From the NCBI RefSeq assembly GCF_011300685.1, contig NZ_CP049864.1:1542885-1606884 (forward strand): DNA of 64,000 bases. Direction: 5' to 3'. Positions 1 to 8,219 of the stretch are shown here, piece after piece. The translations under genes and the position numbers were made by a program. Origin of the DNA: Lysobacter sp. HDW10. Lineage in GTDB: Bacteria; Pseudomonadota; Gammaproteobacteria; Xanthomonadales; Xanthomonadaceae. Below the pieces are notes generated by a model. The model saw only the letters and a program-made list of their open reading frames with translations. It did not search any database and had not been told where the DNA came from. The first letter of the stretch is position 1; every line of letters begins with the position of its first letter.

Positions 1-812
1 TGGTCGAAGATCAGTCCACGTGCGAGTCCGCGCGCATTCTGTGCGCTAGGACTATCGATCGAATAGAGCAGCCATTCGTCGGCACGGAAGGGTCGGTGGA
101 ACCAAATCGCATGGTCGAGCGACGCCATCTGCACATTGGGTTGGTAGTAGCTGATGCCATGTGGGAAGTTCGCCGTCCCGAGCAAATGGAAATCTGAGGC
201 ATAGGCCAACAGTGCACGATGCAGTTCCGGCGCATCCGGTACGCGAGTGTTGAGCTTGAACCACACTTGCTGAAACGGCGGACGCTTCGGCGGATTCAGC
301 TCATCGCGCGGATACACAGGGCGGAATTCAAAGGGCCCCGCGCGATCCAACCAGCGTTGCACTTTGGTTGGAAGCGTCGCCATCACATCCGCAGAAATCG
401 GTGCGGTCGGGGCGATATCTTCCGGTTTGGGCACTTCAGGCATCGACAGTTGGTGGGTGCCGCCTTCTTCTTCATGTTGGAAGGAAGCCGCCGCAAAGAA
501 GATCACCTGTCCGTGTTGAATCGCAGTGACGCGACGCACAGAAAAACTGCCGCCATCACGTGTCCGATCAACGGTGTAAAGAATCGGGGCTTCAATGTCG
601 CCTGCGCGCAGAAAATACGCATGCAACGAATGCGCGGCGCGCGGTGAGCGCGCCGGGTCCATGCTGAGCTGAGCGGCTGACAAAGCCTGCCCGAGCACTT
701 GGCCCCCAAAGACGTACTTGGTGCCAATGTCACGGCTTTGGCCACGGAAGATGTTGTCTTCCAAGCGTTCAAGCGTCAGCAGATCGACCAGTTCGGAGAC
801 AGCAGGACTCAT
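1..812 (-). CDS. tesB: Acyl-CoA thioesterase II (TesB), 3' end cut by window edge
   Basis: Hydrolyses acyl-CoA esters to free fatty acid and CoA in the cytoplasm. The minus-strand frame opens with ATG at 812 (MSPAVSELVDLLTLERLED) and stays open to base 1, about 270 residues; the family is about 285-290, so roughly 20 C-terminal residues lie outside. Both hot-dog repeats are visible: GTKYVFGGQVLGQAL and the Asp-containing LDHAIWFHRPFRADEWLLY of the second repeat, which carries the catalytic Asp in Escherichia coli TesB. The Gln of the catalytic network would lie beyond the edge. It lies 47 bases downstream of the amidase gene on the same strand and may share its transcript. Family assignment is confident. 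Confidence 0.9.
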   Translation of the reverse strand, partial: MSPAVSELVDLLTLERLEDNIFRGQSRDIGTKYVFGGQVLGQALSAAQLSMDPARSPRAAHSLHAYFLRAGDIEAPILYTVDRTRDGGSFSVRRVTAIQHGQVIFFAAASFQHEEEGGTHQLSMPEVPKPEDIAPTAPISADVMATLPTKVQRWLDRAGPFEFRPVYPRDELNPPKRPPFQQVWFKLNTRVPDAPELHRALLAYASDFHLLGTANFPHGISYYQPNVQMASLDHAIWFHRPFRADEWLLYSIDSPSAQNARGLARGLIFD

Positions 813-859
813 TTCAGATTCGCGATTTCGGTGTGCCGGCATTATACCGACCGGGCCCT

Positions 860-1420
860 TTACAGCCTTTGCAGGCGGGTGCGCTCTAAAACACTGCCCC
901 ACGCGAATTGGGGGCCAGGGTCTCGTTTTCGACGAACGAGCTGCCGCGGATCATCCTCAGCGGGCACTTCGGTAAGGTCCAGATCTTCGTGGCCCGCAAT
1001 GTGCGCCAAGCTCGGTACGCGGTTCGTCAGGAATTCGAGCAAACCGTACAACGATTGCATTTGCGCCGTCGTGTACTCACCCGCCATCTCTTGGTGGTCG
1101 GCATTGAGCCAGTGGGGGTAGCGTCCGACATTCATCAGCTCGATTCCGATCGAATGCGTGTTGTAGTCCCGGGTGTGATGCGCCACACGATCGAGCGGCA
1201 CCCATTGATGCACGCTGCCATCGAAGTCGATATAGAAATGTCCGCTGTTACCGGTCCCGCTCTGGGTGTAATGAATCCGCTCGCCAAACGCGCGCGCCAT
1301 CCCCAGGTCCGGGAGTTCGGTGCAGTGCATGACGACCAAGGTGATGTCCCGAAGCGCACGAATCCCCAAATTTTGCGCATAGGGCAAAGGTGAATAGCGA
1401 ATTTCAGGTCCGTCGAGCAT
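860..1420 (-). CDS. AmpD-like N-acetylmuramoyl-L-alanine amidase
   Basis: Zn-dependent Amidase_2 protein of 186 aa with no signal peptide, so probably cytosolic like AmpD, which cleaves anhydro-muropeptides during cell-wall recycling. The expected metal ligands are present: His32 (VVMHCTE), His144 (AGHEDLD) and Asp167 (KRDPGPQF). The GHFYIDFDGSVHQWV strand motif of the family is also seen. Length matches AmpD (about 183 aa). The gene precedes tesB on the minus strand and is divergent from the hydrolase at 1462. The name ampD is likely, but other short peptidoglycan amidases of this family share these motifs, so the symbol is left blank. Confidence 0.85.
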   Translation of the reverse strand: MLDGPEIRYSPLPYAQNLGIRALRDITLVVMHCTELPDLGMARAFGERIHYTQSGTGNSGHFYIDFDGSVHQWVPLDRVAHHTRDYNTHSIGIELMNVGRYPHWLNADHQEMAGEYTTAQMQSLYGLLEFLTNRVPSLAHIAGHEDLDLTEVPAEDDPRQLVRRKRDPGPQFAWGSVLERTRLQRL

Positions 1421-1461
1421 AGGTCGATGCTAGCATTCTCGATTCACCTGTAACACGGCAA

Positions 1462-1995
1462 ATGCTGCACATGAAGGGCCATTGCATCCTCTCTCACGGT
1501 TTCGAAAGCGGACCGGACGCCACCAAAGTCACTGCGCTGGCGCTGGCCGCCGAAGCCTGTGGCTGGACCCACGAACGTCCGGACTACACGCACTTCGATG
1601 CGGACCGCGATAAAGGACCCTTGGGCGATGTCCCCAATCGCCTCGCGCACCTCATCCAAATTGCAACACGGGCAGCTGAGAAGGGCCCCGTTGTGCTCGC
1701 TGGCTCGAGCTTGGGTGCGTGGGTTTCGGGTCATGCCAGTGTGCAGGTGCCCGTTGTCGGTTTGTACCTGATGGCGCCGCCCATCCATCTCAGCACCGAT
1801 CACCCGATCATTGCTGCAGACATTCCGACCGCCATCATTCATGGCTGGCATGACGAGCTCATTCCAGCCGCTGACGTCATCGAATGGGCACGTGCACGAA
1901 ACGACGCCTTGTTACTCGTGAACGACAGTCATCGACTCTCAGATCATGTGACAACGACACGCATTCAATTCCAACATTTTCTGGAACAACTCTGA
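1462..1995 (+). CDS. Small alpha/beta hydrolase, YqiA-like
   Basis: A 177-aa cytosolic serine hydrolase. The nucleophile elbow GSSLGAW puts the Ser at residue 83. The acid is probably Asp132 (GWHDELIPA) and the His is at 158 (NDSHRLSDH), giving a complete Ser-Asp-His triad. N-terminal HGFESGPDA resembles the oxyanion-hole region of YqiA-type esterases. Two close in-frame ATGs exist (1462 and 1471); no strong ribosome-binding site separates them. The stop codon overlaps the proposed CTG start of rlmKL, so the two genes are probably translationally coupled. Substrate is unknown. Confidence 0.75.
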   Translation: MLHMKGHCILSHGFESGPDATKVTALALAAEACGWTHERPDYTHFDADRDKGPLGDVPNRLAHLIQIATRAAEKGPVVLAGSSLGAWVSGHASVQVPVVGLYLMAPPIHLSTDHPIIAADIPTAIIHGWHDELIPAADVIEWARARNDALLLVNDSHRLSDHVTTTRIQFQHFLEQL

Positions 1996-4133
1996 ACACC
2001 TCGCCTTTATTTGTTAGCTGTGCCCAAGGCCTCGAATACCTATTGGTAGATGAACTGTTGGCACTCGGCTGCGCGACAGCAACGGCCGCACGTGCGGGCG
2101 TCAATGCCACCGGTACGCTCGAGCACGCGATGCGTGCGGTGATGTGGTCACGCTTGGCGAGTCGCGTGCTTTGGCCCATCGCAAAGTTTCAGTGCGAGGA
2201 CGAGCAGGCCTTGTATGACGAAGTATCAAAGATTGACTGGGAACAACACATTCCCTTGCTTGCGAGCTTTGCGGTCAATGCACACGTATCCGGCAATGCT
2301 CTGAAGCACGAACAATACGCAGCCCTGCGCGTGAAAGATGCCATCGTGGACCAGTTGCGCGGGCAAACAGGGGTGCGCCCGGACATCGATACCGAACATC
2401 CCGACGTGCGCGTCGATCTCGTTGTGCAGAAGGGTCAAGCGACTTTGTCCATCGATTTGGGCGGGCAGTCTTTGCACAGGCGCGGCTGGCGATCGGCACA
2501 AGGTGCCGCCCCGCTCAAAGAAAATCTCGCCGCTGCCATGTTGATGCGCGGCAAATGGATGCAGGTGTATGCCAACGGCGGCGCATTGCTCGACCCGATG
2601 TGTGGCGCCGGTACGTTGGTGATTGAAGGCGCACTCATGGCCGGAGATGTCGCACCCGGATTGCAACGACACCAGGGCTTGCCGCCGACGCGATGGATGG
2701 GATTGCCCGTGGCATTGTGGAAAGGCCTGCAAGAAGAAGCGACAACGCGCGCTGAGGCCGGGCTCTCCGCGCTTCGCCCGGTGTTCTTCGGGAGTGATTT
2801 GGATCCGCGCGCCATTGACAGCGCCAAAGAAAATGCCGCGCGCGCGGGTATTGCCGCTGCGTGTACGTTCGAACAAGCCGATGTGGCCGACTTGCCAAAG
2901 CTCACGTTCGAGACCGGCTTGGTTGTCTGCAATCCCCCTTACGACAAGCGCTTGGAATCCAACGCAAGCGAGTATCGTGCGCTCGGTGATGCGCTACAAC
3001 GCATTGCACCCGAATGGACCGGCAGCATTTTGTGTGGCAGTGACGCCTTGGCAAAGGCACTCGGCCTGCGTTGGAAAAAGGCCTATCCGTTGCGCAATGG
3101 CGCACTGGAATGCAGCCTGCTCGTGATCGAGCGCATGCGGCAAGAGGTGCGCGAAGTTTCAGCGCCGGCAGCGCTCTCAGACGGTGCACAAATGGTCGCC
3201 AATCGGATTCGAAAGAATCTGAAATCAAGCAAAGCGTGGCGACAACGCGAAGGTATTAACAACTGGCGCGCGTACGATGCAGATATCCCCGAGTACGCCG
3301 CCGCGGTAGACGTCTATACGGAGTCGGGCACCGGACACGTTTGGTTGCACGTGCAGGAATACCAAGCGCCGAGCGAAATCCCGGAAGCGGTGACACGCAA
3401 ACGCTTCGCAGATCTCTTGGCGGGCGTGCGCGAAGTGTTTCAAGTGGACCGTGAGCGCGTTGCGGTAAAAACCCGACGCATTGCCAAGGGTGGCAGCAAA
3501 TACGGTCAGTTCGATCAACGCAATGATTTCATCGTTGTGGAAGAGGGGGCTGCGCGATTGCGCGTAAACCTGTTTGACTACTTGGATACCGGTGTCTTTC
3601 TAGATCATCGACCCTTGCGCAAACGCATCCATGACGAAGCCGAAGACACGCGATTCTTGAATTTGTTCTGCTACACAGGCGTCGCCTCAATCCAAGCCGC
3701 ATTGGGACGTGCGCGTTCGACCACGAGCGTGGATCTTTCCGGTACATACCTGCAATGGCTGGCTGACAATCTTGCAGAGAATCAACTGGCGGGACGCCAG
3801 CATCAAATCATTCAAGCGGATGTGATGCAGTGGCTCTCGCAAGAGCGTGCGCAATATGACTTGATTTTCTGCGACCCACCGACGTTTTCGAACTCGAAAC
3901 GCGCAGAGGATTTTGAAGTCCAAAAATCACACGTCGAACTCATTCGCCTGTGTGTCGATCGATTGGCACCGGGCGGCACGCTGTATTTCTCCAACAATGC
4001 CAGACGCTTCAAGTTGGATACGGATGCTTTGGCAACGCTTGTCGATATTGAAGACATTACCCACGCCAGCATTCCCCCGGATTTTGCGCGCAACAGCAAA
4101 ATTCATCGCGCATGGCGGATGACGGCAAAGTAA
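1992..4133 (+). CDS. rlmL: Fused 23S rRNA methyltransferase RlmKL
   Basis: Bifunctional enzyme making m2G2445 (RlmL half) and m7G2069 (RlmK half) in 23S rRNA. Order: THUMP domain (about residues 1-155), first Rossmann methyltransferase with DPMCGAGTLVIEGAL and catalytic VVCNPPYDKRLE, linker, then a second methyltransferase with LDHRPLRKRIH, LFCYTGVASIQAAL and IFCDPPTFSNSK. The open frame extends upstream to an ATG at 1884 inside the hydrolase gene, but homologues begin just before the FVSCAQGLEYLL segment. The only suitable codon there is CTG at 1992, preceded by GGA six bases upstream. From CTG the protein has 713 residues (E. coli 702). The non-ATG start is inference. Confidence 0.9.
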   Translation: MNTSPLFVSCAQGLEYLLVDELLALGCATATAARAGVNATGTLEHAMRAVMWSRLASRVLWPIAKFQCEDEQALYDEVSKIDWEQHIPLLASFAVNAHVSGNALKHEQYAALRVKDAIVDQLRGQTGVRPDIDTEHPDVRVDLVVQKGQATLSIDLGGQSLHRRGWRSAQGAAPLKENLAAAMLMRGKWMQVYANGGALLDPMCGAGTLVIEGALMAGDVAPGLQRHQGLPPTRWMGLPVALWKGLQEEATTRAEAGLSALRPVFFGSDLDPRAIDSAKENAARAGIAAACTFEQADVADLPKLTFETGLVVCNPPYDKRLESNASEYRALGDALQRIAPEWTGSILCGSDALAKALGLRWKKAYPLRNGALECSLLVIERMRQEVREVSAPAALSDGAQMVANRIRKNLKSSKAWRQREGINNWRAYDADIPEYAAAVDVYTESGTGHVWLHVQEYQAPSEIPEAVTRKRFADLLAGVREVFQVDRERVAVKTRRIAKGGSKYGQFDQRNDFIVVEEGAARLRVNLFDYLDTGVFLDHRPLRKRIHDEAEDTRFLNLFCYTGVASIQAALGRARSTTSVDLSGTYLQWLADNLAENQLAGRQHQIIQADVMQWLSQERAQYDLIFCDPPTFSNSKRAEDFEVQKSHVELIRLCVDRLAPGGTLYFSNNARRFKLDTDALATLVDIEDITHASIPPDFARNSKIHRAWRMTAK

Positions 4134-4550
4134 CTACTTCAGGGCTACCGTGACGCTAGGCGGGCTTTGCCAATCTACGCCGCGCAAATGCAAAGTACTT
4201 GCGCCCAAGGTCTTGCTTTGCGGTTGCAGTTCGGTATGAATGGAAAACAGTTCCACTTCACCTGCGCGGTTGGTGTGGCTGAAACGAATTTCCGCATCGC
4301 CCGCCCACACGCATTGCACGTCTGGTTTGCAGCGTGAGTCATTCACCAGCTTCACGTATGTGATGCGGGAGCCATCTGGCAGCACGCCCACGTCATTGGG
4401 CTTCAAAGTGACCGGCTGACCTGCGACCAGTTGAACGGGCGGCGGCAAATGCGTATCGGATGGATTGGCACTGGTGCCACTCGCACACGCAGACAGGCCG
4501 AATGCCAAACATAGGCCGAGATTCAAGCGAATTGATTCGCGCATTTGCAT
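4134..4550 (-). CDS. Small lipoprotein of unknown function
   Basis: A 138-aa predicted lipoprotein: basic N-terminus, hydrophobic stretch and lipobox LSAC with the acylated Cys at residue 22. The mature part carries a DSRCKPDVQCVWAGDAEI segment; a Cys pair around a VQC(V/I)WAG motif recurs in uncharacterised secreted proteins of many proteobacteria. The start has a good GGAGAA ribosome-binding site in the 10 bases upstream. The gene meets rlmKL tail to tail with no bases between the stop codons. No enzymatic motif is visible, so no function is assigned. Confidence 0.7.
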   Translation of the reverse strand: MQMRESIRLNLGLCLAFGLSACASGTSANPSDTHLPPPVQLVAGQPVTLKPNDVGVLPDGSRITYVKLVNDSRCKPDVQCVWAGDAEIRFSHTNRAGEVELFSIHTELQPQSKTLGASTLHLRGVDWQSPPSVTVALK

Positions 4551-4615
4551 GGTGTTCTCCAGCGGTCAGTGTCCAGCCTGAAGCAATCGCCTTGCACTAC
4601 GCGTGAAAATCGCGG

Positions 4616-5284
4616 CTAAACGTGCTTCAAGAGCATCGACGCCAGTCGAATCGGTTCAGGCATTCGGTTGTGTTGAACCATCGCCATCACGAGCTCTGGT
4701 GCGGCCGCCATGGAGACGTGGTGGCCTGGAGATACGACCAATGGCGCCTCATTTACTTTGCTGCGCAACATCCATCCGATCTGAACACCCGCATCGCGCA
4801 AGGGCGAAAACGCGCCGCGCATTTCGTGCAATGGCTTCGAAGTGCCCAAGTCGATTTCCGTGGCGACACCAATCGTCGGCAAGTTCAAATTGACGCCAAT
4901 GCAGACGGCAAGTCCCATCCGTCCAGTGCCGGAAACACCGTGGCCTTCGACGAGAAGTAAATCCGGCAAGGTTGGAAACGAACGAAACGCAGCGGCCACA
5001 GACGCACTGGCGGCTTCACTCAGTGACTTGTCGGAAAGCACAGTTGTCGTGGTGACTTCATAGGTCACCGTTAGCGTGTCGAATGCAAGCAGTACTGCCG
5101 CGCACTCAACAGACTGTCCTGACGAAGACGTCTTAAGGCTGACGCCAGCCACTGACTGCAGCACTTTCGGGAAGCGGTCCTTCAGGCGTGCATCGCCCAC
5201 GACTTCGCCCAGCGCGCCAGATCGTGTCGCAAATTCAATGGTCGGACGGGATTCCCTGCTGGGGCTCATGAACGGTATGCTCAC
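4616..5284 (-). CDS. Endonuclease V (Nfi) homologue with altered active site
   Basis: A 222-aa relative of endonuclease V, which nicks DNA (or RNA) near deoxyinosine. Recognisable landmarks in order are SVAGVSLK (about 45-51), LPDLLLVEGHG (107-116), LPTIGVAT, a GWMLRSK strand, VSPGHHVS and MPEPIRLA near the C-terminus. The first catalytic Asp of the family (AGVD/AGAD) is Ser49 here. The second Asp of V/F-DG-H/Q-G is Glu113. The PYIPG wedge motif is replaced by LSDKSLSE. Glu90 could align with the catalytic Glu only with a two-residue insertion. Fold homology is clear; nuclease activity is doubtful, so nfi is not assigned. It diverges from the gene at 5288 with three bases between start codons. 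Confidence 0.8.
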   Translation of the reverse strand: MSIPFMSPSRESRPTIEFATRSGALGEVVGDARLKDRFPKVLQSVAGVSLKTSSSGQSVECAAVLLAFDTLTVTYEVTTTTVLSDKSLSEAASASVAAAFRSFPTLPDLLLVEGHGVSGTGRMGLAVCIGVNLNLPTIGVATEIDLGTSKPLHEMRGAFSPLRDAGVQIGWMLRSKVNEAPLVVSPGHHVSMAAAPELVMAMVQHNRMPEPIRLASMLLKHV

Positions 5285-5287
5285 CGA

Positions 5288-6070
5288 ATGAAGCGACTAC
5301 TTTACCCACTCTTCTTTGGCACCGTGGCTTTAATTTCAGGCTGCGCCTCCGGCACTTCAAATCATGAGGTGCGGGCCGGCGAAAATGCCATGCAACTGGT
5401 GCGCGTGCTCGTTAAAGATTGGAATACCACGCACGGTCAACTGCAGCGATTTGAAAAGCATCGCGGCGAATGGCGGGCCGTGGGTTCGCCGATCGAAATT
5501 GTGGTCGGTCGCACCGGTAGTGCTTGGGGCAGAGGCTTGGCGCCGTCATTGACCGCTTCAGAAGATCCGATAAAGCGCGAAGGCGATGGGAAAGCGCCGG
5601 CCGGTGTATTTCGTATTGGCGACGCGTTTGGCTACGCGGACTCGCTTGCCACACATCTGCCGTATCTCCCCATGCAGGCCAGCAGCTTCTGCATGGATGT
5701 GCCTGCATCGCCTTTGTACAACCAGATCGTGGATGCCAAGAAAGTAGGCGAATCTGCGGTAATGGGTTCGACCGAACCGATGCGCTTAGACCTCGTCAAA
5801 CCGGGCGACATGCGCTACCAACGCGGGTTTGTCATTGAACACAACGCGGACGCGGTGCCCGGCAAAGGCAGCTGTATCTTTGCGCACCAATGGAAGAATC
5901 GCGACACGCCCACGGCAGGGTGTACAGCGATGGCGCCCGAAAACATGATCGACCTTATCGGGTGGTTAGACCGCCGCGCCAAGCCGATTTTTGCCTTGAT
6001 GACTGAAGACGCCTATGCACGCAATGCCGCGCGCTTCGCGCTGCCCGCATTGGAGATGGACCACGAATGA
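5288..6070 (+). CDS. L,D-transpeptidase-like (YkuD-type) lipoprotein
   Basis: A 260-aa envelope protein. The lipobox LISGC places the lipidated Cys at residue 19, so it is anchored to a membrane and acts in the periplasm. The C-terminal half has the L,D-transpeptidase signature: GSCIFAHQW (His200) followed by TPTAGCTAM with the probable nucleophile Cys212. Such enzymes form 3-3 cross-links or attach proteins to peptidoglycan; this TAGC subgroup is less well characterised than the SHGC type. Its last codons overlap the start of the symporter gene by four bases (ATGA), indicating translational coupling. Confidence 0.75.
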   Translation: MKRLLYPLFFGTVALISGCASGTSNHEVRAGENAMQLVRVLVKDWNTTHGQLQRFEKHRGEWRAVGSPIEIVVGRTGSAWGRGLAPSLTASEDPIKREGDGKAPAGVFRIGDAFGYADSLATHLPYLPMQASSFCMDVPASPLYNQIVDAKKVGESAVMGSTEPMRLDLVKPGDMRYQRGFVIEHNADAVPGKGSCIFAHQWKNRDTPTAGCTAMAPENMIDLIGWLDRRAKPIFALMTEDAYARNAARFALPALEMDHE

Positions 6071-7326
6071 AGCTTTCCAGCACTGCACGCATGATCATCG
6101 CCTTGGTATCGGCGGTCGTCCTTGGGCTGCTCTCGAGTCGCTTGGCCCCTGATGCCACAGTGACCTTGTCGACCGTGATGCAAACCATCGGCAAACTTTG
6201 GTTGAATGCACTGCAAATGACGGTTGTACCTTTGGTGGGTGCGCTGGTCGTCTTGGCCATCAGCAATGCAGAGCATGCTGCTGCTTCTGGTCGTATGACA
6301 CGCAAAGCGCTCATGGTGTTTTTGGTCTTGTTGTTTTTCAGTGCGACGCTCACAGCGGTCTTGGCACCGTTCTTGTTCAATCTTGCGCCGCGTAGTGAGG
6401 CATTGATGCATGCACTCATCGGCACCGGCAACACAGCGGCGGCCAACACGACCGCGCCTGCCGCGACCGACTGGTTTACCAACATCATTCCAACCAATGC
6501 AGTGGCTGCCGCCGCCAACGGCACGATGTTGTCATTGGTTGTATTTGCCTTGTTCTTTGGCTTTGCATTGACGCGCATCGAAGCGGCACGCGCGGCGCGA
6601 TTGATGGACGTGTTTCAAGCCGTCGCAGACACCATGATCGTGATCGTGCGTTGGGTGTTGGTTGTTGCACCGATCGGCGTCTTTGCATTGGTGTTTGCCG
6701 TCACCGCGAAGACGGGGCTCGATATGGTCTCGGCGTTGGCCATCTACATTGCGGTCAGCATTGCGTTGTATATCTTGGCGACCTTGTCGATGTATGTCGT
6801 TGTCATGCTGGCGGGTCGAGATCGCGTCGCTACGTTCGCGCGGAGTATCGTGCCGGCACAGGCGGTAGCGGTGAGTACGCAGTCCTCACTGGCTTCATTG
6901 CCTGCGATGTTGCACGTTGCGGCGAAGAGCTTGGAACACCCCTTGCGCGTACCGTCTTTGGTATTGCCGATGGCGGTGTCGTTGTTCCGACTCACAAGCC
7001 CCGTGCAATACATTGTGGTGGCGTCATTTATCGCGTGGACGCAAGGCGTGCACTTGGGACCCGTGCAATTGCTCATTGCTATCTCATTGGCCGTGGTCGT
7101 CAGTCTGGGCTCAGTGGGCCTGCCAGGCCAAGCGAGCTTCATCGCAACCAATATGCCAATTACAAATGCGATGGGCTTGCCGGTTGAACCCCTCGGCGTC
7201 TTGCTTGCGGTGGACACCATTCCTGACGTCTTCGCGACCCTCGGCAACGTGACCGGCGACCTGGCGGCCACCAGTGTTGTCGCGAAGGGCGAGGGCGCCG
7301 ACGCCTCTGAAGCCGACAGCACTTAA
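6067..7326 (+). CDS. Dicarboxylate/amino acid:cation symporter (SDF/DAACS family)
   Basis: A 419-aa inner-membrane transporter of the GltP/DctA fold. The serine-rich hairpin 1 motif is visible as STQSSLASLPAML, and the C-terminal core contains the VDTIPDVFATLGNVTGD segment matching the conserved substrate/cation site of this family, in which Asp and Asn coordinate substrate. Hydrophobic segments fill most of the length. It overlaps the upstream L,D-transpeptidase-like gene by four bases, so the two are co-translated; substrate could be an acidic or small neutral amino acid or a C4 dicarboxylate, which the sequence does not settle. It converges on fnr with three bases between the genes. Confidence 0.85.
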   Translation: MKLSSTARMIIALVSAVVLGLLSSRLAPDATVTLSTVMQTIGKLWLNALQMTVVPLVGALVVLAISNAEHAAASGRMTRKALMVFLVLLFFSATLTAVLAPFLFNLAPRSEALMHALIGTGNTAAANTTAPAATDWFTNIIPTNAVAAAANGTMLSLVVFALFFGFALTRIEAARAARLMDVFQAVADTMIVIVRWVLVVAPIGVFALVFAVTAKTGLDMVSALAIYIAVSIALYILATLSMYVVVMLAGRDRVATFARSIVPAQAVAVSTQSSLASLPAMLHVAAKSLEHPLRVPSLVLPMAVSLFRLTSPVQYIVVASFIAWTQGVHLGPVQLLIAISLAVVVSLGSVGLPGQASFIATNMPITNAMGLPVEPLGVLLAVDTIPDVFATLGNVTGDLAATSVVAKGEGADASEADST

Positions 7327-7329
7327 GTG

Positions 7330-8106
7330 CTAAGCGCGAAGAATGGGGTTGGCAATCGCTTCGAGCTTTTCCAACGCCAAGATTTCGAGGTCGCGTCGTT
7401 CGACGTGGATCAGCCCTTCTTCCTGATAGCGACGCAAAACGCGGCTGACTGTTTCTGGCGCGAGGCGCAGATATCTGGCGATATCCGTTCGCGCCATGCT
7501 CAGCTGGAAGCGCGAGGGTGCATTGGCGCTCGTAAACAGGCGTCGAGACATATCCACCAAGAACGCAGCAATGCGTTGGTCTGCTGTCCAGTCACCCGAC
7601 ATCAAAGCGGCTTTACCAATATCGCGACTTACCAATCGGAACAGCTGACGCTGCAAATTCGGCAGCTTTGAAGCCAAGACAGAAATCTTCGGGAAAGAAA
7701 AGCGGCAAAGGCTGACATCATCCAAGGCCACCGCGTTGCACGGGTACTTTTCACCGTCGATCGCATTCAAGCCAATCAGTTCGCCAGGCAAATGAAAACC
7801 GAGCACATGTTCATTGCCTTCGCGGTCAATCACGTAGGTTTTGACAGTGCCCGTTCGCACTGCGGCGATGGCATGGAACTTATCGCCGTCACGGAAGATA
7901 TGATCGCCCGCGTGGTAGAGGTCAGTGTGTTCGATGAGCACATGGAGCTCGTTCAACTGGGTTTTGTCTAAACCATTCGAAACGCAGACGCTCGAAAACG
8001 CGCATGTGCCACAGAAATGTACGGCGTCGCCTTCTTGTTCGAAGGGATCGAGATTGACACCCGGAAATCGTTCCGGCCGCAGGGGGGCGTCGGTGTATCT
8101 GCTCAT
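7330..8106 (-). CDS. fnr: Fnr/Anr-type oxygen-sensing transcription regulator
   Basis: A 258-aa Crp-family activator. Three N-terminal cysteines at 32, 35 and 41 (CGTCAFSSVC, spacing CX2CX5C as in E. coli FNR) plus Cys134 (VSLCRFSF, equivalent to FNR Cys122) would bind the oxygen-labile [4Fe-4S] cluster. A cyclic-nucleotide-binding-like beta roll follows, then a helix-turn-helix with recognition helix APETVSRVLRRY, whose E-SR pattern is that of proteins binding TTGAT-N4-ATCAA. The gene stands alone, convergent with the symporter. No FNR box was found in its own short upstream region. Confidence 0.9.
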   Translation of the reverse strand: MSRYTDAPLRPERFPGVNLDPFEQEGDAVHFCGTCAFSSVCVSNGLDKTQLNELHVLIEHTDLYHAGDHIFRDGDKFHAIAAVRTGTVKTYVIDREGNEHVLGFHLPGELIGLNAIDGEKYPCNAVALDDVSLCRFSFPKISVLASKLPNLQRQLFRLVSRDIGKAALMSGDWTADQRIAAFLVDMSRRLFTSANAPSRFQLSMARTDIARYLRLAPETVSRVLRRYQEEGLIHVERRDLEILALEKLEAIANPILRA

Positions 8107-8219
8107 GGGGGCATTCTAGCCAATTCGGCGGCAGAAAATCTGGAATCGGTTAGGCTATATGCGGGGACAAGCCGCAATCATTGGATACGTTGCGCTTGCA
8201 AATGGTCTGGGGAGGCCAA

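Noticed and set aside
1884..1991. ATG 1884 as the rlmKL start (749-aa form)
   Set aside because: The extra 36 residues overlap the hydrolase in another frame and have no counterpart in RlmKL homologues as remembered.
2226..3228. Several antisense open frames opposite rlmKL
   Set aside because: All follow the codon pattern of rlmKL in reverse and none has a ribosome-binding site or recognisable motif.
7318..7331. Perfect 14-bp palindrome AGCACTTAAGTGCT spanning the stop codons of the symporter and fnr
   Set aside because: No loop and no T run, so it is not a terminator; a palindrome this short where two stop codons face each other is expected from the convergent arrangement.
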